From assembly GCA_020636355.1 (NCBI GenBank), contig JACJYB010000008.1, positions 212,001 to 276,000 on the forward strand: DNA of 64,000 nt, given 5' to 3'. Shown piece by piece: positions 25,737 to 35,098 of this stretch. How positions within the stretch are numbered: the first letter of the stretch is position 1; the number at the start of each line of letters is the position of its first letter. The notes below the pieces were generated by a model. It saw only the letters and a program-made list of their open reading frames with translations. It was not told the origin of the DNA and did no database searches. The position numbers were made by a program, and so were the translations under genes. The DNA comes from Lewinellaceae bacterium (GTDB lineage Bacteria; Bacteroidota; Bacteroidia; Chitinophagales; Saprospiraceae).

Positions 25737-28670
25737 GTGTATGTCAATTGCCACACCTATTATTCCCTCCGCTACGGCACTCTGTCGCCGGAGGACCTGG
25801 TCGCCACCGCCGCCGCCCAGGGAGTGACCGTAATGGCTCTGACTGACATCAACAATACCTCCTGCACCTTTGAATTCATCGCCGCATGCAAAAAACATGA
25901 CATCAAGCCCGTAGCCGGTATCGAATTCCGGCGCGAACATCAATTTCTTTATGTGGGCCTGGCCCGCAACGAAGAAGGATGGCATAATCTCTGCGCCTTC
26001 CTTAGCGAGCACTCACTGGAAGACAAACCCTTACCCCAGGTCATGCCGCCCATAAAAGACGTCTTCATCATCTACCGTCGGCTGGCCAAACCCCTCGCAG
26101 ACTTCTACGATTACGAATACCTCGGCGTACGCCCGGAAGAAGTCAATAAGCTCTACCGCTCCGACACCTCACAGCATCCCGACAAGCTGGTTGTCTTCCA
26201 TCCCGTCACCTTCACCGACGAGGATGGCTTCCGGACACACAAGCTATTACGTTGCATCGACCGCAACATCGTCCTGGGGAAACTCACCCCACAGGATCAT
26301 GCTCCCGCCACAGAAGTTTGGCTTACGCCGGACACGCTGCGCAAGGCCTTTCAGCAATATCCCCGGATCATCGCCAATACCGAACAAATGCTGGAGGCCT
26401 GCTCCATCGATATGACCTGCAGCCACCAGCACAATCGACGCGCTTTTACCGGACAAGCCGGCGGCGACCAAAAACTGCTCACCAAGCTGGCGCTTAATGG
26501 CTGCGAACGCCGTTATGGCCTTCACCACCGGCAAGCGCTGGAAAGAACCCAGAAAGAATTAAAAATAATCTTCCAGCTGGGCTTTGCCTCCTACTTCCTC
26601 ATCACCTGGGATATCATCCGTTACGCCCACTCAGCCGGTTACCACCACGTAGGGCGAGGCAGTGGCGCCAACTCAATCGTCGCCTACTGCCTTTACATCA
26701 CCGATGTAGACCCTTTAGAACTGGACCTGTACTTTGAGCGCTTCATCAACCCCCACCGCAGTTCGCCGCCCGACTTCGACATCGACTTCAGCTGGGATGA
26801 ACGCGATGACGTCACCGACTACATCTTCAAGCGTTATGGCCGCGAACATACCGCCCTCCTGGCCACTTACAACACCTTCAAGGGCAAGTCCATCATCCGC
26901 GAGTTAGGCAAGGTATTTGGCCTGCCCAAAGCCGATATTGACACCATCGTCGACGAGCCATTGGCCTCCCACAAACACCACCCCTTTGCCCGCTACATCT
27001 TCAAGTACGGCAAGCGCATCGAAGGCTTTCCCAACTATCTATCCATCCACGCCGGCGGCATTCTGATCAGCGAACAACCCCTTTTCTACCACACCGCCCT
27101 GCAATTAATGCCCAAGGGCTTTCCCATCACCCATTTTGATATGTATGGTGCCGAAGACCGGGGCTACCACAAATACGACATCCTCAGCCAGCGCGGCCTC
27201 GGGCACATCAAGGATGCCGTCGAATTCATCCGAAAGAACCGGGGGCAAATTGTCGATATCCACGACGTTGCGACCATCAAGGAAGATGAGAAAGTACGCG
27301 CCCAGCTACGCTCCGGCCACTGCATCGGCTGCTTTTACATCGAATCGCCTGCCATGCGGGGCCTGTTGACCAAGCTCCAATGCGATAATTACGTCCATCT
27401 CGTCGCCGCCAGCTCCATCATCCGCCCCGGCGTAGCCAAATCCGGGATGATGCGTGAATACATCAAACGATTTCATGAACCGGACACCACCCAGTACCTG
27501 CACCCCGTCTTCGAAGAGCACCTGGGAGAGACTTTCGGAGTCATGGTCTACCAGGAAGATGTGATGAAGATCGTCCACCACTTCGCCGGCCTGGACCTGG
27601 ATGAGTCGGATGTCTTGCGCCGCATCATGACCGGCAAGAAAAAAACCTCCGATACCTTCCGGCGACTGAAGGAAAAATTTTTCCGCAACTGCAAAACCCG
27701 CGGCTATCCCGACAGCCTCACCCAGGAAGTATGGCGTCAGGTGGAGAGCTTCAGCGGCTATTCGTTTTGCAAGGCGCACTCTGCCAGCTTTGCCGTGGAA
27801 TCCTTCCAGAGCCTCTACCTGAAGACCTATTTCCCCCGGGAGTTTATGGTGGCTGTAATCAACAATTTCGGAGGCTTCTACCACACCGAACTCTACGTTC
27901 ATGAAGCCCGTATGTATGGCGCCAACATCGAACCACCCTGTGTGAATCACTCCACTTACCTGACCACGATCTACGACAAAGACGTCTACCTCGGCTTCAT
28001 CCACATCAGCTCGCTGGAACGGAGCATCGGCCAGCAGATCGTAGAAGAACGGCTCGAAAATGGTCCTTACCGCCATCTCGAGGATTTTGTCCGACGCATC
28101 GACATTGGCCGTGAACAACTAGAGCTGCTCATCCGCATCGGCGCCTTCCGCTTTACCGGTATGAACAAATACGAATTGATGTGGGAAAAAAATGCCGTCT
28201 ATGCCCCGGAGCTGGCACACCAACCCGGGGTCCTGTTTGAAGAACCGGTGGATGACTATCAGTTGCCGGAACTGGCGGAGACCCGCTTCGAGCAGGCCTT
28301 CGACGAGATCGAGTTACTTGGCTTCCCGCTTTGCTCCCCTTTCGACCTGCTGCAGACACCTGACCGCGGCGATATCATGACCGCTCAAATGACCACGCAC
28401 ATCGGCAAAGAAGTATCGATGATCGGCTATTACGTAACCCGTAAAAACGTCACCACCGTCAATGGCAAGCTAATGAACTTCGGTACCTGGCTGGACAGCG
28501 AAGGACAATTTTTCGACACCACCCACTTCCCTCCCAGCCTGGCTCAATACCCCTTCCAGGGTCGCGGCTGCTACCGCATTACCGGCAAAATCGTTGAAGA
28601 CTTTGACTTCCCGAGTATGGATGTCGTCAAAATGGAAAAACTGCCGTGGGTGAAGGATGAACGGTATTAG
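25737..28670 (+). CDS. DNA polymerase III alpha subunit, short form (DnaE2/ImuC-like)
   Basis: 977 residues from a GTG at 25737; a TAA two codons upstream leaves no longer option, and YVNCHTYYSLRYGTLSPEDL matches the usual PHP-domain N terminus. The polymerase active site is PPDFDIDFSWDERDDVTDYI. Fingers and helix-hairpin-helix follow, and the C-terminal OB domain is at about 880-970 (MIGYYVTRKNVTT region). The protein ends there and lacks the tau-binding region of replicative DnaE. In Bacteroidota a short DnaE of this kind is normally next to an ImuB/DinB-type polymerase for damage-induced mutagenesis. Here four-helix genes are upstream instead, and no Y-family polymerase is in the window. 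Confidence 0.9.
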   Translation: MYVNCHTYYSLRYGTLSPEDLVATAAAQGVTVMALTDINNTSCTFEFIAACKKHDIKPVAGIEFRREHQFLYVGLARNEEGWHNLCAFLSEHSLEDKPLPQVMPPIKDVFIIYRRLAKPLADFYDYEYLGVRPEEVNKLYRSDTSQHPDKLVVFHPVTFTDEDGFRTHKLLRCIDRNIVLGKLTPQDHAPATEVWLTPDTLRKAFQQYPRIIANTEQMLEACSIDMTCSHQHNRRAFTGQAGGDQKLLTKLALNGCERRYGLHHRQALERTQKELKIIFQLGFASYFLITWDIIRYAHSAGYHHVGRGSGANSIVAYCLYITDVDPLELDLYFERFINPHRSSPPDFDIDFSWDERDDVTDYIFKRYGREHTALLATYNTFKGKSIIRELGKVFGLPKADIDTIVDEPLASHKHHPFARYIFKYGKRIEGFPNYLSIHAGGILISEQPLFYHTALQLMPKGFPITHFDMYGAEDRGYHKYDILSQRGLGHIKDAVEFIRKNRGQIVDIHDVATIKEDEKVRAQLRSGHCIGCFYIESPAMRGLLTKLQCDNYVHLVAASSIIRPGVAKSGMMREYIKRFHEPDTTQYLHPVFEEHLGETFGVMVYQEDVMKIVHHFAGLDLDESDVLRRIMTGKKKTSDTFRRLKEKFFRNCKTRGYPDSLTQEVWRQVESFSGYSFCKAHSASFAVESFQSLYLKTYFPREFMVAVINNFGGFYHTELYVHEARMYGANIEPPCVNHSTYLTTIYDKDVYLGFIHISSLERSIGQQIVEERLENGPYRHLEDFVRRIDIGREQLELLIRIGAFRFTGMNKYELMWEKNAVYAPELAHQPGVLFEEPVDDYQLPELAETRFEQAFDEIELLGFPLCSPFDLLQTPDRGDIMTAQMTTHIGKEVSMIGYYVTRKNVTTVNGKLMNFGTWLDSEGQFFDTTHFPPSLAQYPFQGRGCYRITGKIVEDFDFPSMDVVKMEKLPWVKDERY

Positions 28671-28898
28671 GGGAATAAGGTATGCAGTATGGGGGCGGGA
28701 AATCGGTAAAAAGATAGCCATGCCATTCATTTGGAAAATCAAAGGATTGGCCTGTTCAAAGTCATCCCTCAACGATGATATTGGGAAAAGGAGGAGATCA
28801 TTCCTGAAGGGACTCGCTCGATTAATGCAGAATTCGTACCTTGAATTGAGTCATCATTCAGCGCCTGACCATTAATCCAAATTCAAATTGTTAATTCA
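28671..28898. other. Intergenic region without clear gene
   Basis: A 72-codon frame starts inside dnaE and runs to 28875. It has no ribosome site, no family features and unusual composition, so I treat it as chance. No terminator is visible after dnaE. Confidence 0.5.
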
Positions 28899-29978
28899 AT
28901 GAAACGCCGAACCTTTCTTCGCCACACTTCACTTGCTACGGCAGCAATTACAATGCCCTGGATCCGTCGCTTTCCGGATGATCGGAAAATTGGCATCGCG
29001 CTGCTGGGTCTGGGAAACTATGCCACCAACCTGCTGGCGCCTTCATTTGCCTTCACAGAACATTGTTATCTGGCCGGAGTGGTCACTGGCACGCCCTCCA
29101 AAGGCAAGGAGTGGATGGCCAAGTATAACCTCCCCGCATCCAATGTCTACAATTATGAAAATTTCGACGAGATACGAAATAACGATTCCATCCAGGCTGT
29201 GTATGTAGTTACACCGAATGCGCTTCATGCACCTTTTACCATCCGGGCCGCACAGGCAGGCAAACATGTGCTCTGTGAAAAACCCATGGAGGTATCGGTG
29301 GAGCGGGCGCAATCGATGATAGACGCCTGCGATGCCGCCGGAGTTAAGTTACAGATCGGCTACCGGTGTCAATACGACCCTACCCACCGAGAAATCATGC
29401 GGCTTGGCCAGGAGCGGATCGATGGCGCCGTCAAAGTGATTGATACGAATTTTTCATTTTATGGAGTCAATGGATCAAACTGGCGTTTCACGGATCCAAA
29501 GTTATCCGGTGGAGGACCCTTAATGGATATCGGCGTCTATTGTATGAATGCGGCCCGATACACGACTGGTGAGAACCCTGTTGCTATAACTGCTCAATCT
29601 TTCAAAACCATCCTGGATAAACTACCCGGCATGGAGGAGACCATAAGCTGGCAAATGGAATTCCCTTCGGGCGCCATGGCCAATTGTACCTCCAGTTATG
29701 TAGCAAATGCCAATTACATAAAAGTCCATGCCGAAAAAGGTGGCTTTGGCATCGAACCGGCTTTTAGCTACGACACCTCTTTGGCCTACCACGGCAGAGA
29801 TCAGTTTTCACATCCTGAACACCACCAACAAGCGGCCCAAATGGATGCTTTTGCTCAGAATATACTGGAAAATACCCCCGTCCGAACGGATGGAAAAGAA
29901 GGGTGGCGGGATATGCGCGTTATTGAAACGATTTATGAGGCAGCCAGAACGGGTACCCGTATTAAGATAAATTGGTAA
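28899..29978 (+). CDS. Gfo/Idh/MocA oxidoreductase with export signal
   Basis: 359 residues. The N terminus MKRRTFLRHTSLATAAITMP resembles the twin-arginine-type signals of Bacteroidota periplasmic Gfo/Idh proteins. The Rossmann fold starts IGIALLGLGNYATNLL. The catalytic EKP motif is in HVLCEKPMEVSVERA, and GPLMDIGVYCMNAARY is the conserved active-site turn. It probably oxidises a sugar with tightly held NAD(P), as glucose-fructose oxidoreductases do. It stands alone; the substrate is unknown. Confidence 0.9.
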   Translation: MKRRTFLRHTSLATAAITMPWIRRFPDDRKIGIALLGLGNYATNLLAPSFAFTEHCYLAGVVTGTPSKGKEWMAKYNLPASNVYNYENFDEIRNNDSIQAVYVVTPNALHAPFTIRAAQAGKHVLCEKPMEVSVERAQSMIDACDAAGVKLQIGYRCQYDPTHREIMRLGQERIDGAVKVIDTNFSFYGVNGSNWRFTDPKLSGGGPLMDIGVYCMNAARYTTGENPVAITAQSFKTILDKLPGMEETISWQMEFPSGAMANCTSSYVANANYIKVHAEKGGFGIEPAFSYDTSLAYHGRDQFSHPEHHQQAAQMDAFAQNILENTPVRTDGKEGWRDMRVIETIYEAARTGTRIKINW

Positions 29979-29990
29979 CTGTAGCCGGGA

Positions 29991-30011
29991 AGCAAGTAGC
30001 AAGAAGAAGAG
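29991..30011 (+). repeat. Short 7-bp-period array
   Basis: AGCAAGT, AGCAAGA, AGAAGAG in tandem between the oxidoreductase and rpsU stop codons. Confidence 0.5.
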
Positions 30012-30033
30012 ATGGAAAGGATGATGCGAACGA

Positions 30034-30231
30034 TCAATCCACTTCCATCTCACTGATCTTATGCTGCTTGTAGACAGCCTTCATCACCTCATTGCGACGC
30101 TGTACCGAAGGCTTGGTGAAGTGCTTGCGATCACGCAACTTCTTCAGAATCCCTACACTCTGATACTTACGCTTGTAACGCTTCAGCGCCTTGTCAATGG
30201 ATTCGTTGTCTTTAACTTCAATGATTAACAT
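30034..30231 (-). CDS. rpsU: 30S ribosomal protein S21
   Basis: 65 residues, MLIIEVKDNESIDKALKRYK followed by the basic segment KYQSVGILKKLRDRKHFTKP and a C-terminal helix. Length and sequence fit Bacteroidota S21. It binds late to the 30S platform near the 3' end of 16S rRNA. It is transcribed alone, with a good promoter upstream. Confidence 0.96.
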   Translation of the reverse strand: MLIIEVKDNESIDKALKRYKRKYQSVGILKKLRDRKHFTKPSVQRRNEVMKAVYKQHKISEMEVD

Positions 30232-30270
30232 ATACTACTCTGAATTAATCAAGATTTGAAAAAAGCGAGG

Positions 30271-30303
30271 CAAAATTATACCATTCCTTTGATATTTACA
30301 ATA
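30271..30303 (-). promoter_or_regulatory. rpsU promoter (Bacteroidota type)
   Basis: On the minus strand TATTG (30303-30299) lies 20 bp before TAATTTTG (30278-30271), a full match to the -33 TTG / -7 TAnnTTTG pattern. The start codon is about 40 bp downstream. Confidence 0.6.
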
Positions 30304-30392
30304 GGGTATTTTAGAATAAAACGTGCCAAAATCCGGACCCTCTTTTACCCCTTTCCACGTACATTTATCCACCAATTCAGCGATGATAAGTT

Positions 30393-33300
30393 ATGCATGA
30401 AGATCAACTGGTTAGGTACCTGAAAGACAACTATAATCTGCAAGGTGAATGGCACCCACTGCCGGGCGAACTTGGACTTCATTTCCGGCTTATTACCTCC
30501 ACGAATGATCATTATGTGGTTAAAGTCAATCAGGAACCGGAAGCCGGACCCTGGCTGGACCTCCAACATCGTGCTATGGACCACGTACATGGACGCATCC
30601 ATACCTTTAATTTACCCTACGCAGTGCCGGATCTCCAGGGCTCAACATACCGGGAGATCCAGCCCGGCATGTGGTTGCAGGTCCTGGAATGGGTGCCGGG
30701 TCGACTTTACGCACATGTCAACCCACAGGGCCCTGAATTGCTCGCCGATGCCGGAACAAAACTTGCCGGTTTAACCGCTGCCCTGCAGGATTTTGATCAC
30801 CCCCATGCACACCGTTTCCTTAAATGGAATATTGCTGAGATAGCCTGGACCAAACCCTACCAGGATCTATTTGCCGATCAGGAGCAGGTCAAAATCCGGG
30901 CATTGTACCACCGGTTTCAGTTGCTGGAGCCTACCTGGAGCACTTTGCGCAAGCAAGTGCTCTATCATGATGCTAACGATTACAACATCCTGGTTACCTC
31001 TGATCGCATTCATCCCACGATAGCAGGATTTATCGATTTTGGCGACATCATCTTTACACAGACCATCCACGACCTGGCGATAGCCTGTACCTATTTATTG
31101 ATGGGGAAGCCAGACCCGCTGCATCAGGCTATACCATTGATCAAGGCGTATCACGAACAACATCCCCTGACCCAGGAGGAGGTGCATTGCCTCGCCGGAT
31201 GTATCGGAGCCCGGTTAGTGATCAGCGCAACGGTAGCAGCCATAAATTTACAGGAGAACCCGGATAACACCTACCTGCAGGTGAGTCATCGGGGCGTGTG
31301 GGCAATGATTGATCATTGGATAGCATTCGATCCGGCCTATGCCGAAATGGTTTTTCGTCATGCCTGCGGATGGGAACCAAGCCCGAAAGGTTCCGCTTAT
31401 GCAGCGTGGATAGCCCGCAAATCTGGCTTTAAGCCGGTCATTCATGCAAACTGGGAAATGCAGGGTGTCCACTTGGATCTGGGATTAGCCGGTACCTCTT
31501 TAGGGCATTTTGAAGAATACACGGATTTGGACACCTTCGACAAAAAGGTTCGTCAAATGCTTGGGGATACCCCAGGCACCATTGGCTATGGCGGTTATTG
31601 CGAGATCCGGCCTTTCTACACCTCGGACCATTTCCGGGATATGGGAGCGGATGGTCCACGTTGGCGCACTCAGCATCTGGGGCTTGATTTGTGGTCTCCA
31701 GCCGGTGAAGCTGTTTACGCTCCTCTGGATGGTATCGTCCATAGCTTGCAGGATAACCAGGGCGATCGCAATTATGGAACAACTATAATTCTGGAACACC
31801 AGTCCGGTGATCTGGTTTTCTATACGTTATACGGGCATTTATCACGAAGCGCCCTAGCCCAACTACAGCCAGGCCAACCGGTTGCAGCCGGAGAATGCAT
31901 TGCCCGCACCGGAACTATGGAGGAAAACGGAGGTTGGCCGCCGCACCTTCATTTCCAGGTCATCCTTGACCTCCACGGATGGACGGGAGACTTCCCTGGC
32001 GTTGCTTATGCCAATCAAATAACCATCTGGAGCAGCAATTGCCCGGACCCGCTGGCATGGATTCCTCCGCTTGCCTCATTGGAAGCCGGACGGCAGAAAC
32101 AGCTACAGCCCGGCCTGACCGAATTGATGTATCGGAGGAAAAATGTCCTTGGGCCAAATCTCAGCCTTTCCTACCGACAACCTTTGCACATGCTGCGTGG
32201 TGAAATGAGCTATCTGATAGCCGGTGATGGCAGAAAATACCTCGATACTGTCAACAATGTGGCTCATGTAGGCCATGAGCATCCACGTGTGGTACGTGCC
32301 GGGCAAAAACAAATGGCTTTATTAAACACCAATACCCGCTACCTGCATCCGACAATCATTGAGTGCGCGGAGTACCTGCTCGCCAAAGCGCCCCGGCATC
32401 TTGAAGTGTGCTACTTTGTTAATTCCGGCAGTGAAGCAAATGAACTAGCCATGCGCATGGCACGGACCATCACCGGTCGTCCGCGAATGGCTGCACTGGA
32501 GATGGGTTATCATGGAAATACGCAGGCATGTGTGGATGTCAGTTCCTACAAATTCAACCGTAAAGGTGGAAAGGGACAACCGGAGTACACTTTGTTGCTC
32601 CCGCGTCCAGACCCCTATCGTGGCATCCTTGCCGGACATCCGGGCAGCAACCGGACCTATGCCCGGGATGCCGTGGATCGCATCCGTCTCTGGCAGCAAC
32701 AAGACATAACTCCCGCTGCGTTGATTGCGGAAACCATTATGAGTTGCGGCGGGCAGATCGTTGCTCCGGAAGATTATTTCTCGTCTGTGCATACCGCCTT
32801 ACAGCAGGCCGGAATACTCTACATAGCCGATGAAGTACAACATGGTTTAGGCCGGATTGGAAGTCATCTCTTTGCCTTTGAGAAATACGATGTCAAGCCG
32901 GACATTGTCACCATAGGCAAGCCTTTTGGCAACGGACATCCGCTAGGAGCTGTCCTGACCACCCGGACAGTGGCGGAAGCATTTCATAATGGTATGGAGT
33001 ACTTCAATACATTTGGCGGCAACCCGGTATCTGCCAGGATAGGTCTGGAGGTTCTTCGTATCCTGGATGACGAAAACTTACCAGCACATGCTTCTCAAAT
33101 GGGTATTTACCTTAAAAAAGGACTTGCAGATCTGGCGTCAAATCATCCCATCATTGGGGATGTACGCGGTGAAGGGTTATTCCTGGGGTTTGAGCTGGTC
33201 AAAGACTCCGGATCCAAAATTCCAGCGACCGAAGCCGCAGGTTATCTGGTCAACCGAATGCGCACATTAGGTGTATTAATGAGTACGGACGGCCCGGATG

Positions 33301-33410
33301 ACAATGTCATCAAGATCAAACCACCCATGTGCATCACCCGGGATCAGATAGATATTAGCCTGGAATTAATAGGTCGTGTGCTGAATGAAGATGCCATGCA
33401 AATCGGATAA
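30393..33410 (+). CDS. Fusion: APH-type kinase, M23 metallopeptidase, class-III aminotransferase-fold enzyme
   Basis: 1005 residues with three domains. Residues 1-340: aminoglycoside/choline kinase fold with catalytic loop YHDANDYNIL (near 190) and metal motif GFIDFGD. Residues about 395-545: M23 peptidase with HLGLD (near 428) and HLHFQV (near 517), so its zinc ligands are kept. Residues 575-1000: PLP class-III aminotransferase fold with NSGSEANELA and the PLP lysine in TIGKPFGNGHPLGAV (near 843). The C-terminal domain resembles ethanolamine-phosphate and 5-phosphohydroxylysine phospho-lyases. Human hydroxylysine catabolism uses an APH-fold kinase (HYKK) followed by such a lyase (PHYKPL). 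I infer that this protein phosphorylates an amino alcohol and then eliminates phosphate. The role of the middle domain is unclear. No signal peptide is seen. Confidence 0.9.
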   Translation: MHEDQLVRYLKDNYNLQGEWHPLPGELGLHFRLITSTNDHYVVKVNQEPEAGPWLDLQHRAMDHVHGRIHTFNLPYAVPDLQGSTYREIQPGMWLQVLEWVPGRLYAHVNPQGPELLADAGTKLAGLTAALQDFDHPHAHRFLKWNIAEIAWTKPYQDLFADQEQVKIRALYHRFQLLEPTWSTLRKQVLYHDANDYNILVTSDRIHPTIAGFIDFGDIIFTQTIHDLAIACTYLLMGKPDPLHQAIPLIKAYHEQHPLTQEEVHCLAGCIGARLVISATVAAINLQENPDNTYLQVSHRGVWAMIDHWIAFDPAYAEMVFRHACGWEPSPKGSAYAAWIARKSGFKPVIHANWEMQGVHLDLGLAGTSLGHFEEYTDLDTFDKKVRQMLGDTPGTIGYGGYCEIRPFYTSDHFRDMGADGPRWRTQHLGLDLWSPAGEAVYAPLDGIVHSLQDNQGDRNYGTTIILEHQSGDLVFYTLYGHLSRSALAQLQPGQPVAAGECIARTGTMEENGGWPPHLHFQVILDLHGWTGDFPGVAYANQITIWSSNCPDPLAWIPPLASLEAGRQKQLQPGLTELMYRRKNVLGPNLSLSYRQPLHMLRGEMSYLIAGDGRKYLDTVNNVAHVGHEHPRVVRAGQKQMALLNTNTRYLHPTIIECAEYLLAKAPRHLEVCYFVNSGSEANELAMRMARTITGRPRMAALEMGYHGNTQACVDVSSYKFNRKGGKGQPEYTLLLPRPDPYRGILAGHPGSNRTYARDAVDRIRLWQQQDITPAALIAETIMSCGGQIVAPEDYFSSVHTALQQAGILYIADEVQHGLGRIGSHLFAFEKYDVKPDIVTIGKPFGNGHPLGAVLTTRTVAEAFHNGMEYFNTFGGNPVSARIGLEVLRILDDENLPAHASQMGIYLKKGLADLASNHPIIGDVRGEGLFLGFELVKDSGSKIPATEAAGYLVNRMRTLGVLMSTDGPDDNVIKIKPPMCITRDQIDISLELIGRVLNEDAMQIG

Positions 33411-33413
33411 ATG

Positions 33414-33430
33414 GAAGCAGGAAGCAGGAA
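33414..33430 (+). repeat. Short 7-bp-period array
   Basis: GAAGCAG, GAAGCAG, GAA in tandem, four bases after the fusion gene's stop codon. Confidence 0.5.
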
Positions 33431-33463
33431 TTTTGGAAATTCAAAGCCCTGTTATCCAGTCGA

Positions 33464-35098
33464 CTAGTCCATCAATTTCAGATCCGCTTCCCTTTTGGCT
33501 CTAAATTCGGAATTAGCCTTCCACTGCGGCATCTCCTGTCCATCTGCCAAACGGATTCCAATATTGAAGAAAAGCTGCATATCCTGCTGAATACCCCGCA
33601 GATCCCAGGTTGCTTTGTCGTATTCGTCCTGGGGTTTGTGATAGCGATTTGCCGTATAGTCCTTCTGTTTTTCCATGGCATATTCCTTGCCTTTTTCAGC
33701 ATGGTCATATCCACCTTGTGCAAACAAAGCAGGCACACCCACCTTGGCAAAATTGAAATGATCGGAACGGTAGAAATATCCTTTTTCAGGTTCCTGTTCC
33801 CCCAGTATGTAGCGACCCTGTTTTACTGCCTCTTCTTTGGCGATGTCATCCATATCTGACTGGCCCAGACCGGTGATCGTTAGGTCCTTCATAGGACCAT
33901 TGGGATTCAGGCCGTCCATATTGATGTCCGCGATGGTACGGGGAATCGGATAGATCGGATGCTCTGCATAATATTGTGATCCCAGCAGACCCTGCTCTTC
34001 ACCGGTGACAAATAAAAAGATCACCGACCGGTCCGGCGCTTTAGGCAATTTGGTAAATGCTTTGGCGATGGCCAGCAATCCGGCCGTCCCTGATCCGTTG
34101 TCAAGAGCGCCATTGTAAATACTATCGCCATCGACAACTTTTCCAATACCAAAGTGGTCCCAGTGGGCAGAATACAGGATGTATTCGTCAGGATGCGAAC
34201 TGCCTGTTATTTTCCCGACTACATTTCGGGATTCATCATACTTGAAGGTATTTTCAAGAGAAGTGGAAACGGTCATTCCCAAAGACTGGGGTTTAAAATC
34301 CGGTTTACGGGCGTTTTGAATAAGCTGGGCAAAATCGAGTCCGGCCGCTTCCATAATACGCTTGGCTGCATCCAGAGTGATCCAGGATTCGATAGCACAT
34401 TTGTCTGCATTTTTGTTTGTCGATTGCAATCCAAGCCGGGCGCCAGACCATCCGCTTTGTACCACAAACCAGGGATAACCGGCCATATTGGTCTCATGAA
34501 TGATGATGACAGCATCGGCACCCTGACGCGCTCCTTCTTCGTATTTATAGGTCCAGCGTCCGTAATAGGTCATGGTATTCCCCTTAAAATATACGCTGTC
34601 ATCCTGGCGGAATCCTGGATCATTAACCAATACCAGTGCTGTTTTTCCGTGCATGTCCATACCAGCATAGTCGTTTTTGCCGTATTCGGGCGCTACAATT
34701 CCATAACCACAGAAAACCAGCTCCGATCCGTTCAGGGTAATTTTTTCTTCTTCCCGCTGGGTTGTAGCGACAAAATCTTTGTCCAGCTGAAGATCAATCG
34801 CAGCACCCTGCCCCGAAATTTTCATTTCTTCAGCTGGATGTCCGGTGATTTCAACCATGGGCACCTTTTGATAATAAGAATCACCATTACCGGGTTCTAT
34901 ACCCATGTCCTGCATTTCATTTTTCAGGTAGTCCACGGTCAGTTCTTCTCCTTTCGTAAAAGGTTTCCTACCCTGCAAACTATCCGAAGCCAGGACGGAC
35001 AGGTATTGGTCAAAATCAGAAGATTCTACAGTGACAGGTTGCTGTGTGGTCTGGCAAGCCACCAGTGCAGCCAGCACTAAAAAATAAGGAAAACGCAT
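33464..35098 (-). CDS. M28 family zinc aminopeptidase, lipoprotein
   Basis: 544 residues with a lipoprotein signal (FLVLAALVAC, Cys15). A PA-type insert lies in about 120-260 (YGIVAPEYGKNDYAGMD region). The two-zinc site is complete: His in YSAHWDHFG, Asp in GALDNGSGTAGLL, the Glu pair in VTGEEQGLLGSQYY, Asp in DINMDGLNP, and His in YRSDHFNFAK. Likely an aminopeptidase that digests peptides at the cell surface or in the periplasm. It is the last of three minus-strand secreted or reductase genes. Confidence 0.94.
   Translation of the reverse strand: MRFPYFLVLAALVACQTTQQPVTVESSDFDQYLSVLASDSLQGRKPFTKGEELTVDYLKNEMQDMGIEPGNGDSYYQKVPMVEITGHPAEEMKISGQGAAIDLQLDKDFVATTQREEEKITLNGSELVFCGYGIVAPEYGKNDYAGMDMHGKTALVLVNDPGFRQDDSVYFKGNTMTYYGRWTYKYEEGARQGADAVIIIHETNMAGYPWFVVQSGWSGARLGLQSTNKNADKCAIESWITLDAAKRIMEAAGLDFAQLIQNARKPDFKPQSLGMTVSTSLENTFKYDESRNVVGKITGSSHPDEYILYSAHWDHFGIGKVVDGDSIYNGALDNGSGTAGLLAIAKAFTKLPKAPDRSVIFLFVTGEEQGLLGSQYYAEHPIYPIPRTIADINMDGLNPNGPMKDLTITGLGQSDMDDIAKEEAVKQGRYILGEQEPEKGYFYRSDHFNFAKVGVPALFAQGGYDHAEKGKEYAMEKQKDYTANRYHKPQDEYDKATWDLRGIQQDMQLFFNIGIRLADGQEMPQWKANSEFRAKREADLKLMD

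Noticed and set aside
27306..28118. A 270-codon minus-strand open frame
   Set aside because: Antisense to dnaE; translated sequence shows no protein features.
28657..28875. A 72-codon ORF after dnaE
   Set aside because: It starts inside dnaE, has no ribosome site and shows no recognisable protein features.
34154..35080. A 308-codon plus-strand open frame
   Set aside because: It lies fully antisense to the M28 peptidase, has no family features, and its composition follows from the opposite strand.
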